DNA of 64,000 nt from the NCBI GenBank assembly GCA_932294295.1, contig OW028580.1, positions 32,496,136 through 32,560,135 on the forward strand, written 5' to 3'. This DNA comes from Alitta virens (taxonomy: Eukaryota; Annelida; Polychaeta; Phyllodocida; Nereididae). Positions within the stretch are counted from its first letter, which is position 1; the number at the start of each line of letters is the position of its first letter. Below, piece by piece: positions 42,763-54,590 of the stretch. The notes under the pieces are model-generated. The model searched no databases and was not told the origin of the DNA. It saw only the letters and a program-made list of their open reading frames with translations. A program made the position numbers and the translations under genes.

Positions 42763-42846
42763 GGTGTGTGTGTGTGAGTTATTGTTTAACGCCTCATCAG
42801 CACCTGAGTGGGCTATGTAGAGGCTCTCTAGGTTAAGATTGATTAA

Positions 42847-45800
42847 CTATATTTGGTAGTAAAAACCAGAAGCATATAAAAAATCTATAATTGTCTGGGT
42901 TGGATATCTGGTAAAGAGATGTTGTAAGGTATTAGCTTGAAACAAAGGTCTTCTAAAGCGTTGTAAGTGGCTGCAATCTAATAAAATATGTTTGATTGTT
43001 AGGGGGCACCGACAACTCTGGCATACCGGTGCCGGTTCATTGACTAAAAGGTGTAAATGTGTAAGTCTTGAATGTCCTATGAGGCATCTGTGATATATTC
43101 CTTGATCTTTGCGAGTATTGAACCTACTAGGTATTTTATTTTGAATGCAAGGTAAGATTGAATGCAACTTGTTGTTATTACATTCATTCCATTGTCTTTG
43201 CCAGCAAGACATGATAAAAGTTTTTATAGTCATTTTAAAATCAGTGTATGGAATGGTAAAATCAGTTATCTCTTTTGTAAGAGCCCTTTTTGCTGCCAGG
43301 TCTGCTTTTTCATTCCCTTCAATGCCAGCGTGTCCAGGAATCCAGCAGAATACTATGTCTTTGTATTCGTGAAGATAGAAATACTTAATCAGAACATCTA
43401 AGATCCCAGGGTTATCAAGTTGTTTATTTTGGATTGCTTGAAGAGCAGATTTTGAATCAGAACAGATAACATAACGATCTGATTCTGAGTCCTCGATGTT
43501 CTTTAAGGCAAGGTAAATAGCTGTTAATTCTGCAGTGTATATTGAGCAGTGGTCTGGAAGACGACATTCAGCTATAACGGTTTTATAAGAAGTGACTGCA
43601 CAGCCTACTCGTCTTTCCATTTTTGAGCCATCTGTGTATAGAAATTTGTACGATTCGTATTTAAACCTTATACTATAAAATAGGTTTTGATAGTCTACCG
43701 GATTGGTTTCGCTTTTCTTAAGCTCTGCCAAATCCAGGATAACTTTCGGGACTGGGAGAATCCATGGCGGAATGGGTGGTACTTCCGTCTCGGCAATGAT
43801 TGTAGTATCAATTTTTGCAGCCTCAAGATAGAATTTCATGCGTAATCCCAGTGGTCGAATGGCGTTTGAACGAGATTCATAATGATGCATGTATTTTGGA
43901 TGAAATATTACATCATATGTTGGATTTGTTGGAGTTGAAGCTACTTTTAGTATGTATTGCATGGATAACTTGATACGACGAAGGGAAAGTGGAGGTTCCC
44001 CTGCCAGTACATATAAGCTCTCTACAGGAGATGTACGAAAAGCTCTTAAGCTTAGTCGCAACCCTTGATGATGTACAGAATTCAGGCATTTTAGATAAGA
44101 TGGTCTGGCGGAGCCATATACCACAGAACCATAATCAAGTCGAGAACGAGTAATTGCTCGATAGAGACGAAGGAGGACCGTTGTGTCCCCACCCCAATTA
44201 TATTTGCTCACTACTTTAAGGAGGTTCATTGATTTCAGGCACTTGGCTTTCAGTGCTTTGATATGCGGAATGAAAGACAATTTGGAGTCAAAGAGTACAC
44301 CCAAAAATTTTGTTTCATTCACCACTTTTATTTGACAGTTGTCAATTATTAGTGATGGATCTGGATGGTTTGATCGTAAATAATAGAAAGGCAGACAAAC
44401 TGTCTTCTGTTTAGAGAACTTGAAGCCATTTTCGAGTGACCATTTGTGAATCCTATTCAAATTTAATTGCAGTTGTCGTTCTATGGTTGGCATATATCTG
44501 GAACGATATGCAATGAGAAAATCGTCAACATATAGGGACGACATGAGATTTTCTGAGATGGAATTTACTATACTGTTGATTTTGACGTTAAAGAGGGTGG
44601 GCGAGAGAATACTACCCTGAGGGACTCCATTCTCCTGAGAGTAGGGGCTTGACATTGTTGATCCCACTCGGACCTTAAAGAAGCGATCCTGTAGGAAGGA
44701 TCCGATGAAAACTGGAAGGCGACCTCGAAGCCCTAAGTCGTGGAGATCTTTCATTATTCCATATTTCCATGTAGTGTCATAAGCTTTTTCTAGGTCAAAG
44801 AATATGGCTACTACGTGTTCTCTGTTAATGAAAGCATCTCTAACATAAGTTTCCAGTCTGACTAAATGATCTAATGTGCTCCTGTGATGGCGAAATCCAG
44901 ATTGGAACTCTGTAATAAGCTGGTTCGACTCCAGGAACCAAACCAGTCTATCAGTAATAATTCGCTCCATTGTCTTACATAGACAACTGGTTAAGGCTAT
45001 TGGTCGATAATTCATAGGATCACTATGATCCTTCCCCGGCTTGGGAATTGGGATGACCGTGGCTTGTTTCCACAGGGATGGAAGACATCCCTTCTCCCAA
45101 ATTTGATTAAAGATATACAGTAATGTTTTTAAAGAGGATTGAGGTAGGTGTTTTAAGATTTGATAATGTATATTATCAGGGCCTGTTGCAGAGTCAGTCG
45201 CTTTTAAGATGGCCTTCTGAAGTTCTTCTCAGGGGATGTAGGAGTTATAATCTTCGCTGTTATCAGACTGTATATTTAGGGTTAATCTCTCAGCTTGAGC
45301 CTTATAACATTGAAATTCTCTCGTATAGTTCTCCGATGAGGAGTTGTATGCAAACTGTTCTCCTAACCCGTTTGATATTTGTTCTGGTGAGGAGAGATGT
45401 TCTCCATTCACTTCTAGAATGCTTACATGCGAAGCTAGGTTCTTTCCTTCAATCTTCTTAATCATTTTCCAGACTTTATTGCTAGGAGTTCTTTCAGTGA
45501 GTCTGGAGACATAGTCTCTCCAACAACTACGTTTTTTTTGCCTGACAATTCTACGCGCTTTGGCTTTCAGGCACTTAAAATTATTCAGATTGTTGATGGT
45601 CGGCTGTGATTTAAAAATTCTGAGGGCTTTCTTACGGTTTTTAATAGCTTCTCTTACTTCGTCGTCAAACCAGGGTCTTGCACTTCCTTTAGAATTATTT
45701 TTTGTCATCGGTATTGTTTTATTGGCTATATCAGTAATATCATCAGTAAAATCTTCAACGAGATTATTACAATTCCTATAATGAGACATAGTAATTGTTT

Positions 45801-46530
45801 CTAAGCAGTGCTTTTCGAAGGAGGTCCAATCCGCTTTATGCAACTTCCATCGGAGTTGACCCACTTCTCTTGTACCTTCTACGTTTTGTAGGACAATAGG
45901 AAAGTGATCACTGCCGTGAGTGTCCTCTAATACTCTCCATTCAAATTCCAGAAATAACGCTGGATCACATATACTAAGGTCTATCGCTGAAAATGTTCCA
46001 TGACCTGGGTGAAGATATGTAGGTGAACCATCATTGAACAAGCAAAGGGTGTGGTCATTGAGAAAATCTTCAATGGTTTTTCCTTTGTTGTTGTGGGAAG
46101 TGCTTCCCCACAATTGGTTATGGCTGTTAAAATCTCCTAGGATAAGACGCGGTTCAGGAAGTTGATTGTAAAGGTTATGCAAATCACTGGCTGTAAGGTG
46201 AAAGGGTGGAGGAATATATAAGGAACATATGGTGAATGTTTTATTCAGGTTCAGACGAACTGCTGTAGCCTGAAGGTTAGTGTTAAGAGCAATATGGGTA
46301 TGAATGATGCCATTTTTAACTAAAATTGATGAGCCACCAGTGGCTCTATCGTGGGCAATATTGCCATATGTATTATACATATGATAGTTTCTCAGTTTAA
46401 AACTATTTGGAGGTTTCAGAAATGTTTCCTGTAGACAGAAAACACTAGGGTTTAAGTCTTGGACCATGCAACCTATTTCATCGAAGTTGGCTCTGAAACC
46501 TCGACAGTTCCACTGAATGATACTGTCCAT
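42847..46530 (-). pseudogene. LINE copy C ORF2, one nonsense codon
   Basis: Same length as intact ORF2 (1227 residues plus stop) with endonuclease, RT, RNase H and terminal CCHC. One TGA at 45229-45231 lies in the linker before RT, where other copies encode a Thr-Leu pair. Everything on either side is open. It would yield an endonuclease-only protein of 433 residues. Confidence 0.92.
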
Positions 46531-46600
46531 GAATTAGTTAAAAGAGTTTAATATTATCATAGTAAAATCTGTAGTGCATGGTATGAATTTGTATGAATAT

Positions 46601-48022
46601 TCACTTTTTCTTCAAAGTCGCTGCCTCTTTTGGTGTTAAGATCTTTTTGAGGGCCCCACCATGCTTAGATGGTGGTGCTATGAAGCTCAATGCACTAGAT
46701 TTTTCTAGTGTTTTTCTGATGAGGGGGGGTCTTTTGGGAACAATTGATCTTTTATCAATTGCCCCCTCCCGTTGAGGCCTAGGGATGGTGGTAGTCCCTG
46801 CCTCCTCTTCCATCGGCTGGTGTATCTCTTCCGACTCAACGCCGGAAGGTGCACCCTGTGAGGGTACACTAAGTTGTGACGCACTAACCGATGGAGCTAC
46901 AAGATGTCCTTTTCCGACATCTATAGCATGCTGCTTTATTCTTGCGAGGTGATCGTCTGCCTGTGAAGTCTTAGATTCTGGTTTATGTTTCTGCAAGCTT
47001 TGCCCTGCCTTGGAATAATTATAATTAGGATCTAGGTCAATCCTTCGCCTGGGCGATGATCTGGGTGAAGGAGATCTAGGTCCAGCCATCTGAGACAGGA
47101 CTGAGGCATAACTTGCCCCAGCAGCCTGTTCAGCTATACGGCGTGCTTGGGGAAAGGAGATATCCTTGGTGGTCTTTAACTTCAGGATCTCTTTCTCTAG
47201 CTGCCATTTGGGACAGCCACGGTGATAGGCTGGCCCATCACCTCCACAATTAACACAATATGACTGTTTCTGACATGGTGAGTCACGGGAATGAACGTGT
47301 TCCCGTGACCCACAATTGGCGCAGGTTGCTTTGGCGCGGCAGGAGCCGCTAAAATGGCCAAATCGCTGGCAATTATAACATCGTTTTGGGTTCGGGATGT
47401 AGGGACGTACCCTACACCACTCGAACCCTATGCTGACCCTATCAGGCAACACTGTGCCATCAAAGGTCAGAGTCAGTAGCTGTCGTGAATATCTGGGGGG
47501 CTGGCGGTGAATGTGGATGACATTGTAGTCATTCAGCCAGTCCCTCAGTTCGTCATCGGAGCAGAGACTGCTCTCATGAGATGTCACAACCCCCTTGCAA
47601 GAGTTGAAGAACCGATGGGGCTCCACCTTTACAGGGGTACCCGCAAAGGCCCTCAGCTCCAGCAATTTTAACGATTGGTCCTTGTGGGCAACCTGCACCA
47701 GCAAGGATGAACTCCTGAGCCTTCTCGTATTTTCAACGAAACCAATACTTTCTTTCAACGTTCGACAAATTGTTATGGCTGAGAGACGGGAAAACCCATC
47801 GTCACTGCCAGTAACAACAAGAAACTTAGGCCATGGCGTAGATATAACATCATAAGTTGTACTTGGATTGGCATCATCTGTAGATGAGCGGAAACGTTTA
47901 CTTTGTCTGGAACCAGTAGCCAATTTTTCGACCTCAGCCTGGTTTACCGCTGAGGGACGCGCACCTTGTTCACCCGGGGGACGTGCGAGCCGGTCTGAAA
48001 TTGTCGATTCGGACATATTCAT
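46601..48022 (-). CDS. LINE copy C ORF1, nucleic-acid-binding protein
   Basis: 473 codons from M-N-M-S-E-S at 48022; the start agrees with copy D. Three CCHC-type knuckles lie at about 215-228, 234-250 and 256-270, and a basic/Ser-Pro tail follows. It binds LINE RNA (family knowledge). The open frame continues upstream through the 5' UTR into the neighbouring fragment, so the start was set by comparison with copy D. Confidence 0.88.
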   Translation of the reverse strand: MNMSESTISDRLARPPGEQGARPSAVNQAEVEKLATGSRQSKRFRSSTDDANPSTTYDVISTPWPKFLVVTGSDDGFSRLSAITICRTLKESIGFVENTRRLRSSSLLVQVAHKDQSLKLLELRAFAGTPVKVEPHRFFNSCKGVVTSHESSLCSDDELRDWLNDYNVIHIHRQPPRYSRQLLTLTFDGTVLPDRVSIGFEWCRVRPYIPNPKRCYNCQRFGHFSGSCRAKATCANCGSREHVHSRDSPCQKQSYCVNCGGDGPAYHRGCPKWQLEKEILKLKTTKDISFPQARRIAEQAAGASYASVLSQMAGPRSPSPRSSPRRRIDLDPNYNYSKAGQSLQKHKPESKTSQADDHLARIKQHAIDVGKGHLVAPSVSASQLSVPSQGAPSGVESEEIHQPMEEEAGTTTIPRPQREGAIDKRSIVPKRPPLIRKTLEKSSALSFIAPPSKHGGALKKILTPKEAATLKKK

Positions 48023-48175
48023 TTTTGTTTCCCCTGTATGGTAGGGGACACACCCTCCTGTAAAGCTGGAGCAGCTTGTGCAATGCGCACGGTCCTGTTT
48101 TAGCCACTGGGGATAGAGGACTTCACCCCAAGTGTTTCCACCCTCGCCGCGTGGAGGCCCAGGACCTTCGAGGGC

Positions 48176-48708
48176 GATTCTTACATGGTGAGTCACGGGA
48201 ATGAGTGTGTTCCTGTGACCCATTGGCGCAGGTTGCTTTGGCACGACAGGAGCCGCTAAAATGGCCAAATCTTTGGCAGTTATAACATCGTTTTGGGTTC
48301 GGGATGTAGGGACGTACCCTACACCACTTGAACCCAATGCTGACTTTGTCAGGCAAAACTGTGCCATCAAAGGTCAGTGTGAGTAGCTGTCGTGAATATC
48401 TGGGGGGGCTGGCAATGAATGTGGATGACATTGTAGTCATCCAGCCAGTCCCTCAGTTCCTCATCAGAGCAGAGACTGCTCTCGTGCGATGTTATAATGC
48501 CCTTGCAGGAGTTGAAAAACCGATGGGGCTCCACCTTAATAGGGGCACCCGCAAAGGCCTTCCACTCCAGGAATTTCAACAACTGGTCCTTGTGTGCAAC
48601 CTGCACCAGCAAGGAAGAATTCTTTAATCTCCTTGTATTTTCAATAAAGCCTACGTTTTCTTTCAAGGTCCTGCAAATTGTAATGGCTGAGAGACGGGGA
48701 AAACCCAT
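48176..48708 (-). pseudogene. LINE ORF1 fragment E (variant subfamily)
   Basis: Covers ORF1 from the N-terminal third to the first zinc knuckles, with E-N-V-G-F-I-E-N-T-R-R-L-K-N-S in place of the copy C/D wording. It agrees instead with the copy at 63.1-64.0 kb. A 3-bp loss removes one Cys of the second knuckle. It is truncated by a SINE on the right and abuts copy C on the left. Confidence 0.88.
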
Positions 48709-48900
48709 GGGTGGGTGGGTGGGTGATTAGGGCTTTACGTCCTGTATTTTTGCACCTGATGGGCTAATTAGGACAGGCAGGGACCATGGCAATGAGACGA
48801 AGGATGAAACAGCCATCCAACTTAGGCTTGACCGGGAATCGAACCCGGGACCCAGCGGTTGGAAGCCCAGAGCGCTACCTCTGAGCTAGGCCCCCGCCCT
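48709..48900 (-). mobile_element. SINE family 1 copy
   Basis: Full length with (CCCA)n tail and both boxes. It abuts LINE fragment E. I do not see a clear duplication. Confidence 0.92.
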
Positions 48901-49329
48901 AAGAGCCCACCAAAGAGAGGCCCTAACTGGACGCGTATGGACATGCGTCTTCAGGATACAACAGGCGAAGCCACATCAATTGATATATAATTTTGGGGGG
49001 GAAAAGTGGACCGAGGACCTGAAGTCTATACGCCGGGGACAGAGGGTAACGATAACAAATTTGGAAACAGAAGTTTAACGAGAAAACTCAGTGCAAAGCC
49101 ACAGATATCACATAACTCAAGGTAATAACATCTGTATCATTGTTAATTCTTCATATAGTTTTTAGCAACCAAAAGCAAAACATTTTCAAAAAGACTTCCT
49201 AAACATTATTTCAACATTATATCAATGTTTTGACAACATTACATTTAAAGCTATGGAGGCACCTAGAATGAGTTGAAAGATGGGTCATCTTGACATACTT
49301 TTATGACCATATGGGTAATATTTTAAGGT
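48901..49329. other. Spacer, nothing recognised
   Basis: No gene. It contains a G run near 48996. Its right end, AATATTTTAAGGT (49317-49329), is the left target copy of LINE D. Confidence 0.5.
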
Positions 49330-49414
49330 GTGTGTGTGTGTGTGAGTTATTGTTTAACGCCTCATCAGCACCTGAGTGGGCTATGTAGAGGCTCTCTAGG
49401 TTAAGATTGATTAT

Positions 49415-52400
49415 CTACATTTGGTGGTAGAAACCAGAAGCATATAAAAAATCAATAATTGTCTGGGTTGGATATCTAGTAAAGAGATGTTGTAAGGTAT
49501 TAGCTTGAAACAAAGGTCTTCTAAAGCGTTGTAAGTGGCTGCAATCTAATAAAATATGTTTGATTGTTAGGGGGCACCGACAACTCTGGCATACCGGTGC
49601 CGGTTCATTGACTAAAAGGTGTAAATGTGTAAGTCTTGAATGTCCTATGAGGCATCTGTGATATATTCCTTGATCTTTGCGAGTATTGAACCTACTCGGT
49701 ATTTTATTTTGAATGCAAGGTAAGATTGAATGCAACTTGTTGTTATTACATTCATTCCATTGTCTTTGCCAGCAAGACATGATAAAAGATTTTATAGTCA
49801 TTTTAAAATCAGTGTATGGAATGGTAAAATCAGTTATCTCTTTTGTAAGAGCCCTTTTTGCTGCCAGGTCTGCTTTTTCATTCCCTTCAATGCCAGCGTG
49901 TCCAGGAATCCAGCAGAATACTATGTCTTTGTATTCGTGAAGATAGAAATACTTAATCAGAACATCTAAGATACCAGGGTTATCAAGTTGTTTATTTTGG
50001 ATTGCTTGAAGAGCAGATTTGGAATCAGAACAGATAACATAACGATCTGATTCTGAGTCCTCGATGTTCTTTAAGGCAAGGTAAATAGCTGTTAATTCTG
50101 CAGTGTATATTGAGCAGTGGTCTGGAAGACGACATTCAGCTATAACGGTTTTATAAGAAGTGACAGCACAGCCTACTCGTCTTTCCATTTTTGAGCCATC
50201 TGTGTATAGAAATTTGTACGATTCGTATTTAAACCTTATACTATAAAATAGGTTTTGATAGTCTACCGGATTGGTTTCGCTTTTCTTAAGCTCTGCCAAA
50301 TCCAGTATAACTTTCGGGACTGGGAGAATCCATGGCGGAATGGGTGGTACTTCCGTCTCGGCAATGATTGTAGTATCAATTTTTGCAGCCTCAAGATAGA
50401 ATTTCATGCGTAATCCCAGTGGTCGAATGGCGTTTGAACGAGATTCATAATGATGCATGTATTTTGGATGAAATATTACATCATATGTTGGATTTGTTGG
50501 AGTTGAAGCTACTTTTAGTATGTATTGCATGGATAACTTGATACGACGAAGGGAAAGTGGAGGTTCCCCTGCCAGTACATATAAGCTCTCTACAGGAGAT
50601 GTACGAAAAGCTCTTAAGCTTAGTCGCAACCCTTGATGATGTACAGAATTCAGGCATTTTAGATAAGATGGTCTGGCGGAGCCATATACCACAGAACCAT
50701 AATCAAGTCGAGAACGAGTAATTGCTCGATAGAGACGAAGGAGGACCGTTGTGTCCCCACCCCAATTATATTTGCTCACTACTTTAAGGAGGTTCATTGA
50801 TTTCAGGCACTTTGCTTTCAGTGCTTTGATATGCGGAATGAAAGACAATTTGGAGTCAAAGAGTACACCCAAAAATTTTGTTTCATTCACCACTTTTATT
50901 TGACAGTTGTCAATTATTAGTGATGGATCTGGATGGTTTGATCGTAAGTAATAGAAAGGCAGACAAACTGTCTTCTGTTTAGAGAACTTGAAGCCATTTT
51001 CGAGTGACCATTTGTGAATCCTATTCAAATTTAATTGCAGTTGTCGTTCTATGGTTGGCATATATCTGGAACGATATGCAATGAGGAAATCGTCAACATA
51101 TAGGGACGACATGAGATTTTCTGAGATGGAATTTACTATACTGTTGATTTTGACGTTAAAGAGGGTGGGCGAGAGAATACTACCCTGAGGGACTCCATTC
51201 TCCTGAGAGTAGGGGCTTGACATCGTTGATCCCACTCGGACCTTAAAGAAGCGATCCTGTAGGAAGGATCCGATGAAAACTGGAAGGCGACCTCGAAGCC
51301 CTAGGTCGTGGAGATCTTTCATTATTCCATATTTCCATGTAGTGTCATAAGCTTTTTCTAGGTCAAAGAATATGGCTACTACGTGTTCTCTGTTAATGAA
51401 AGCATCTCTAACATAAGTTTCCAGTCTGACTAAATGATCTAATGTGCTCCTGTGACGGCGAAATCCAGATTGGAACTCTGTAATAAGCTGGTTCGACTCC
51501 AGGAACCAAACCAGTCTATCAGTAACAATTCGCTCCATTGTCTTACATAGACAACTGGTTAAGGCTATTGGTCGATAATTCATAGGATCACTATGATCCT
51601 TCCCCGGCTTGGGAATTGGGATGACCGTGGCTTGTTTCCACAGGGATGGAAGACATCCCTTCTCCCAAATTTGATTAAAGATATACAGTAATGTTTTTAA
51701 AGAGGATTGAGGTAGGTGTTTTAAGATTTGATAATGTATATTATCAGGGCCTGTTGCAGAGTCAGTCGCTTTTAAGATGACCTTCTGAAGTTCTTCTAAG
51801 GTGATGTAGCAGTTATAATCTTCGCTGTTATCAGACTGTATATTTAGGGTTAATCTCTCAGCTTGAGCCTTATAACATTGAAATTCTCTCGTATAGTTCT
51901 CCGATGAGGAGTTGTATGCAAACTGTTCTCCTAACCCGTTTGATATTTGTTCTGGTGAGGAGAGATGTTCTCCATTCACTTCTAGAATGCTTACATGCGA
52001 AGCTAGGTTCTTTCCTTCAATCTTCTTAATCATTTTCCAGACTTTATTGCTAGGAGTTCTTTCAGTGAGTCTGGAGACATAGTCTCTCCAGCAACTACGT
52101 TTTTTTTGCCTGACAATTCTACGCGCTTTGGCTTTCAGGCACTTAAAATTATTCAGATTGTTGATGGTCGGCTGTGATTTAAAAATTCTGAGGGCTTTCT
52201 TACGGTTTTTAATAGCTTCTCTTACTTCGTCATCAAACCAAGGTCTTGCACTACGTTTAGAATTATTTTTTGTCATCGGTATTGTTTTATTGGCTATATC
52301 AGTAATATCATCAGTAAAATCTTCAACGAGATTATTACAATTCCTATAATGAGACATAGTAATTGTTTTTAAGCAGTGCTTTTCGAAGGAGGTCCAATCC

Positions 52401-53098
52401 GCTTTATGCAACTTCCATCGGAGTTGACCCACTTCTCTTGTACCTTCTACGTTTTGTAGGACAATAGGAAAGTGATCACTGCCGTGAGTGTCCTCTAATA
52501 CTCTCCATTCAAATTCCAGAAATAACGCTGGATCACATATACTAAGGTCTATCGCTGAAAATGTTCCATGACCTGGGTGAAGATATGTAGGTGAACCATC
52601 ATTGAACAAGCAAAGGGTGTGGTCATTGAGAAAATCTTCAATGGTTTTTCCTTTGTTGTTGTGGGAAGTGCTTCCCCACAATTGGTTATGGCTGTTAAAA
52701 TCTCCTAGGATAAGACGCGGTTCAGGAAGTTGATTGTAAAGGTTATGCAAATCACTGGCTGTAAGGTGAAAGGGTGGAGGAATATATAAGGAACATATGG
52801 TGAATGTTTTATTCAGGTTCAGACGAACTGCTGTAGCCTGAAGGTTAGTGTTAAGAGCAATATGGGTATGAATGATGCCATTTTTAACTAAAATTGATGA
52901 GCCACCAGTGGCTCTATCGTGGGCAATATTGCCATATGTATTATACATATGGTAGTTTCTCAGTTTAAAACTATTTGGAGGTTTCAGAAATGTTTCCTGT
53001 AGACAGAAAACACTAGGGTTTAAGTCTTGGACCATGCAACCTATTTCATCGAAGTTGGCTCTGAAACCTCGACAGTTCCACTGAATGATACTGTCCAT
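49415..53098 (-). CDS. LINE ORF2: endonuclease, reverse transcriptase, RNase H
   Basis: 1227 residues. The apurinic-type endonuclease spans about 1-230 (W-N-C-R-G, L-Q-E-T, G-D-F-N, S-D-H-F-P). The RT has F-F-D-L-E-K-A-Y-D near 577-585, V-P-Q-G-S-I-L-S-P, and the catalytic Y-V-D-D at 667-670. RNase H acidic residues are near D967, E1001, D1025 and D1077, and a C-x2-C-x7-H-x4-C finger lies at 1170-1186. It nicks the target and copies the RNA onto it (family knowledge). ATG at 53098 begins 70 bp after the ORF1 stop. No stops are present. Confidence 0.94.
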   Translation of the reverse strand: MDSIIQWNCRGFRANFDEIGCMVQDLNPSVFCLQETFLKPPNSFKLRNYHMYNTYGNIAHDRATGGSSILVKNGIIHTHIALNTNLQATAVRLNLNKTFTICSLYIPPPFHLTASDLHNLYNQLPEPRLILGDFNSHNQLWGSTSHNNKGKTIEDFLNDHTLCLFNDGSPTYLHPGHGTFSAIDLSICDPALFLEFEWRVLEDTHGSDHFPIVLQNVEGTREVGQLRWKLHKADWTSFEKHCLKTITMSHYRNCNNLVEDFTDDITDIANKTIPMTKNNSKRSARPWFDDEVREAIKNRKKALRIFKSQPTINNLNNFKCLKAKARRIVRQKKRSCWRDYVSRLTERTPSNKVWKMIKKIEGKNLASHVSILEVNGEHLSSPEQISNGLGEQFAYNSSSENYTREFQCYKAQAERLTLNIQSDNSEDYNCYITLEELQKVILKATDSATGPDNIHYQILKHLPQSSLKTLLYIFNQIWEKGCLPSLWKQATVIPIPKPGKDHSDPMNYRPIALTSCLCKTMERIVTDRLVWFLESNQLITEFQSGFRRHRSTLDHLVRLETYVRDAFINREHVVAIFFDLEKAYDTTWKYGIMKDLHDLGLRGRLPVFIGSFLQDRFFKVRVGSTMSSPYSQENGVPQGSILSPTLFNVKINSIVNSISENLMSSLYVDDFLIAYRSRYMPTIERQLQLNLNRIHKWSLENGFKFSKQKTVCLPFYYLRSNHPDPSLIIDNCQIKVVNETKFLGVLFDSKLSFIPHIKALKAKCLKSMNLLKVVSKYNWGGDTTVLLRLYRAITRSRLDYGSVVYGSARPSYLKCLNSVHHQGLRLSLRAFRTSPVESLYVLAGEPPLSLRRIKLSMQYILKVASTPTNPTYDVIFHPKYMHHYESRSNAIRPLGLRMKFYLEAAKIDTTIIAETEVPPIPPWILPVPKVILDLAELKKSETNPVDYQNLFYSIRFKYESYKFLYTDGSKMERRVGCAVTSYKTVIAECRLPDHCSIYTAELTAIYLALKNIEDSESDRYVICSDSKSALQAIQNKQLDNPGILDVLIKYFYLHEYKDIVFCWIPGHAGIEGNEKADLAAKRALTKEITDFTIPYTDFKMTIKSFIMSCWQRQWNECNNNKLHSILPCIQNKIPSRFNTRKDQGIYHRCLIGHSRLTHLHLLVNEPAPVCQSCRCPLTIKHILLDCSHLQRFRRPLFQANTLQHLFTRYPTQTIIDFLYASGFYHQM

Positions 53099-53168
53099 GA
53101 ATTAGTTAAAAGAGTTTAATATTATCATAGTAAAATCTGTAGTGCATGGTATGAATTTGTATGAATAT

Positions 53169-54590
53169 TCACTTTTTCTTCAAAGTCGCTGCCTCTTTTG
53201 GTGTTAAGATCTTTTTGAGGGCCCCACCATGCTTAGATGGTGGTGTTATGAAGCTCAGTGCACTAGATTTTTCTAGTGTTTTTCTGATGAGGGGGGGTCT
53301 TTTGGGAACAATTGATCTTTTATCAATTGCCCCCTCCCGTTGAGGCCTAGGGATGGTGGTAGTCCCTGCCTCCTCTTCCATCGGCTGGTGTATCTCTTCC
53401 GACTCAACGCCGGAAGGTGCACCCTGTGAGGGTACACTAAGTTGTGACGCACTAACCGATGGAGCTACAAGATGTCCTTTTCCGACATCTATAGCATGCT
53501 GCTTTATTCTTGCGAGGTGATCGTCTGCCTGTGAAGTCTTAGATTCTGCTTTATGTTTCTGCAAGCTTTGCCCTGCCTTGGAATAATTATAATTAGGATC
53601 TAGGTCAATCCTTCGCCTGGGCGATGATCTGGGAGAAGGAGATCTAGGTCCAGCCATCTGAGACAGGACTGAGGCATAACTTGCCCCAGCAGCCTGTTCA
53701 GCTATACGGCGTGCTTGGGGAAAGGAGATATCCTTGGTGGTCTTTAACTTCAGGATCTCTTTCTCTAGCTGCCATTTGGGACAGCCACGGTGATAGGCTG
53801 GCCCATCACCTCCACAATTAACACAATATGACTGTTTCTGACATGGTGAGTCACGGGAATGAACGTGTTCCCGTGACCCACAATTGGCGCAGGTTGCTTT
53901 GGCGCGGCAGGAGCCGCTAAAATGGCCAAATCGCTGGCAATTATAACATCGTTTTGGGTTCGGGATGTAGGGACGTACCCTACACCACTCGAACCCTATG
54001 CTGACCCTATCAGGCAACACTGTGCCATCAAAGGTCAGAGTCAGTAGCTGTCGTGAATATCTGGGGGGCTGGCGGTGAATGTGGATGACATTGTAGTCAT
54101 TCAGCCAGTCCCTCAGTTCGTCATCGGAGCAGAGACTGCTCTCATGAGATGTCACAACCCCCTTGCAAGAGTTGAAGAACCGATGGGGCTCCACCTTTAC
54201 AGGGGTACCCGCAAAGGCCCTCAGCTCCAGTAATTTTAACGATTGGTCCTTGTGGGCAACCTGCACCAGCAAGGATGAACTCCTGAGCCTTCTCGTATTT
54301 TCAACGAAACCAATACTTTCTTTCAACGTTCGACAAATTGTTATGGCTGAGAGACGGGAAAACCCATCGTCACTGCCAGTAACAACAAGAAACTTAGGCC
54401 ATGGCGTAGATATAACATCATAAGTTGTACTTGGATTGGCATCATCTGTAGATGAGCGGAAACGTTTACTTTGTCTGGAACCAGTAGCCAATTTTTCGAC
54501 CTCAGCCTGGTTTACCGCTGAGGGACGCGCACCTTGTTCACCCGGGGGACGTGCGAGCCGGTCTGAAATTGTCGATTCGGACATATTCAT
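53169..54590 (-). CDS. LINE ORF1, zinc-knuckle protein, intact
   Basis: 473 residues from M-N-M-S-E-S. A disordered N-terminus is followed by a conserved domain (about 60-200) and three knuckles at 215-228, 234-250 and 256-270. A Ser/Pro/Arg segment (R-S-P-S-P-R-S-S-P-R-R-R) and a basic end follow. Likely RNA chaperone and particle protein. It precedes ORF2 on the same transcript. Confidence 0.92.
   Translation of the reverse strand: MNMSESTISDRLARPPGEQGARPSAVNQAEVEKLATGSRQSKRFRSSTDDANPSTTYDVISTPWPKFLVVTGSDDGFSRLSAITICRTLKESIGFVENTRRLRSSSLLVQVAHKDQSLKLLELRAFAGTPVKVEPHRFFNSCKGVVTSHESSLCSDDELRDWLNDYNVIHIHRQPPRYSRQLLTLTFDGTVLPDRVSIGFEWCRVRPYIPNPKRCYNCQRFGHFSGSCRAKATCANCGSREHVHSRDSPCQKQSYCVNCGGDGPAYHRGCPKWQLEKEILKLKTTKDISFPQARRIAEQAAGASYASVLSQMAGPRSPSPRSSPRRRIDLDPNYNYSKAGQSLQKHKAESKTSQADDHLARIKQHAIDVGKGHLVAPSVSASQLSVPSQGAPSGVESEEIHQPMEEEAGTTTIPRPQREGAIDKRSIVPKRPPLIRKTLEKSSALSFITPPSKHGGALKKILTPKEAATLKKK

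Larger units (their letters stand above)
42763..48175 (-). mobile_element. LINE copy C, full length
   Basis: Full length from the (CA)n tail to the standard 5' terminus (GCCCTCGAAGGTCC on the element strand at 48175). It lies head-to-tail with copy B on its left and an ORF1 fragment on its right. I find no flanking duplication. Its sequence is very close to copies D and F. Confidence 0.93.
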
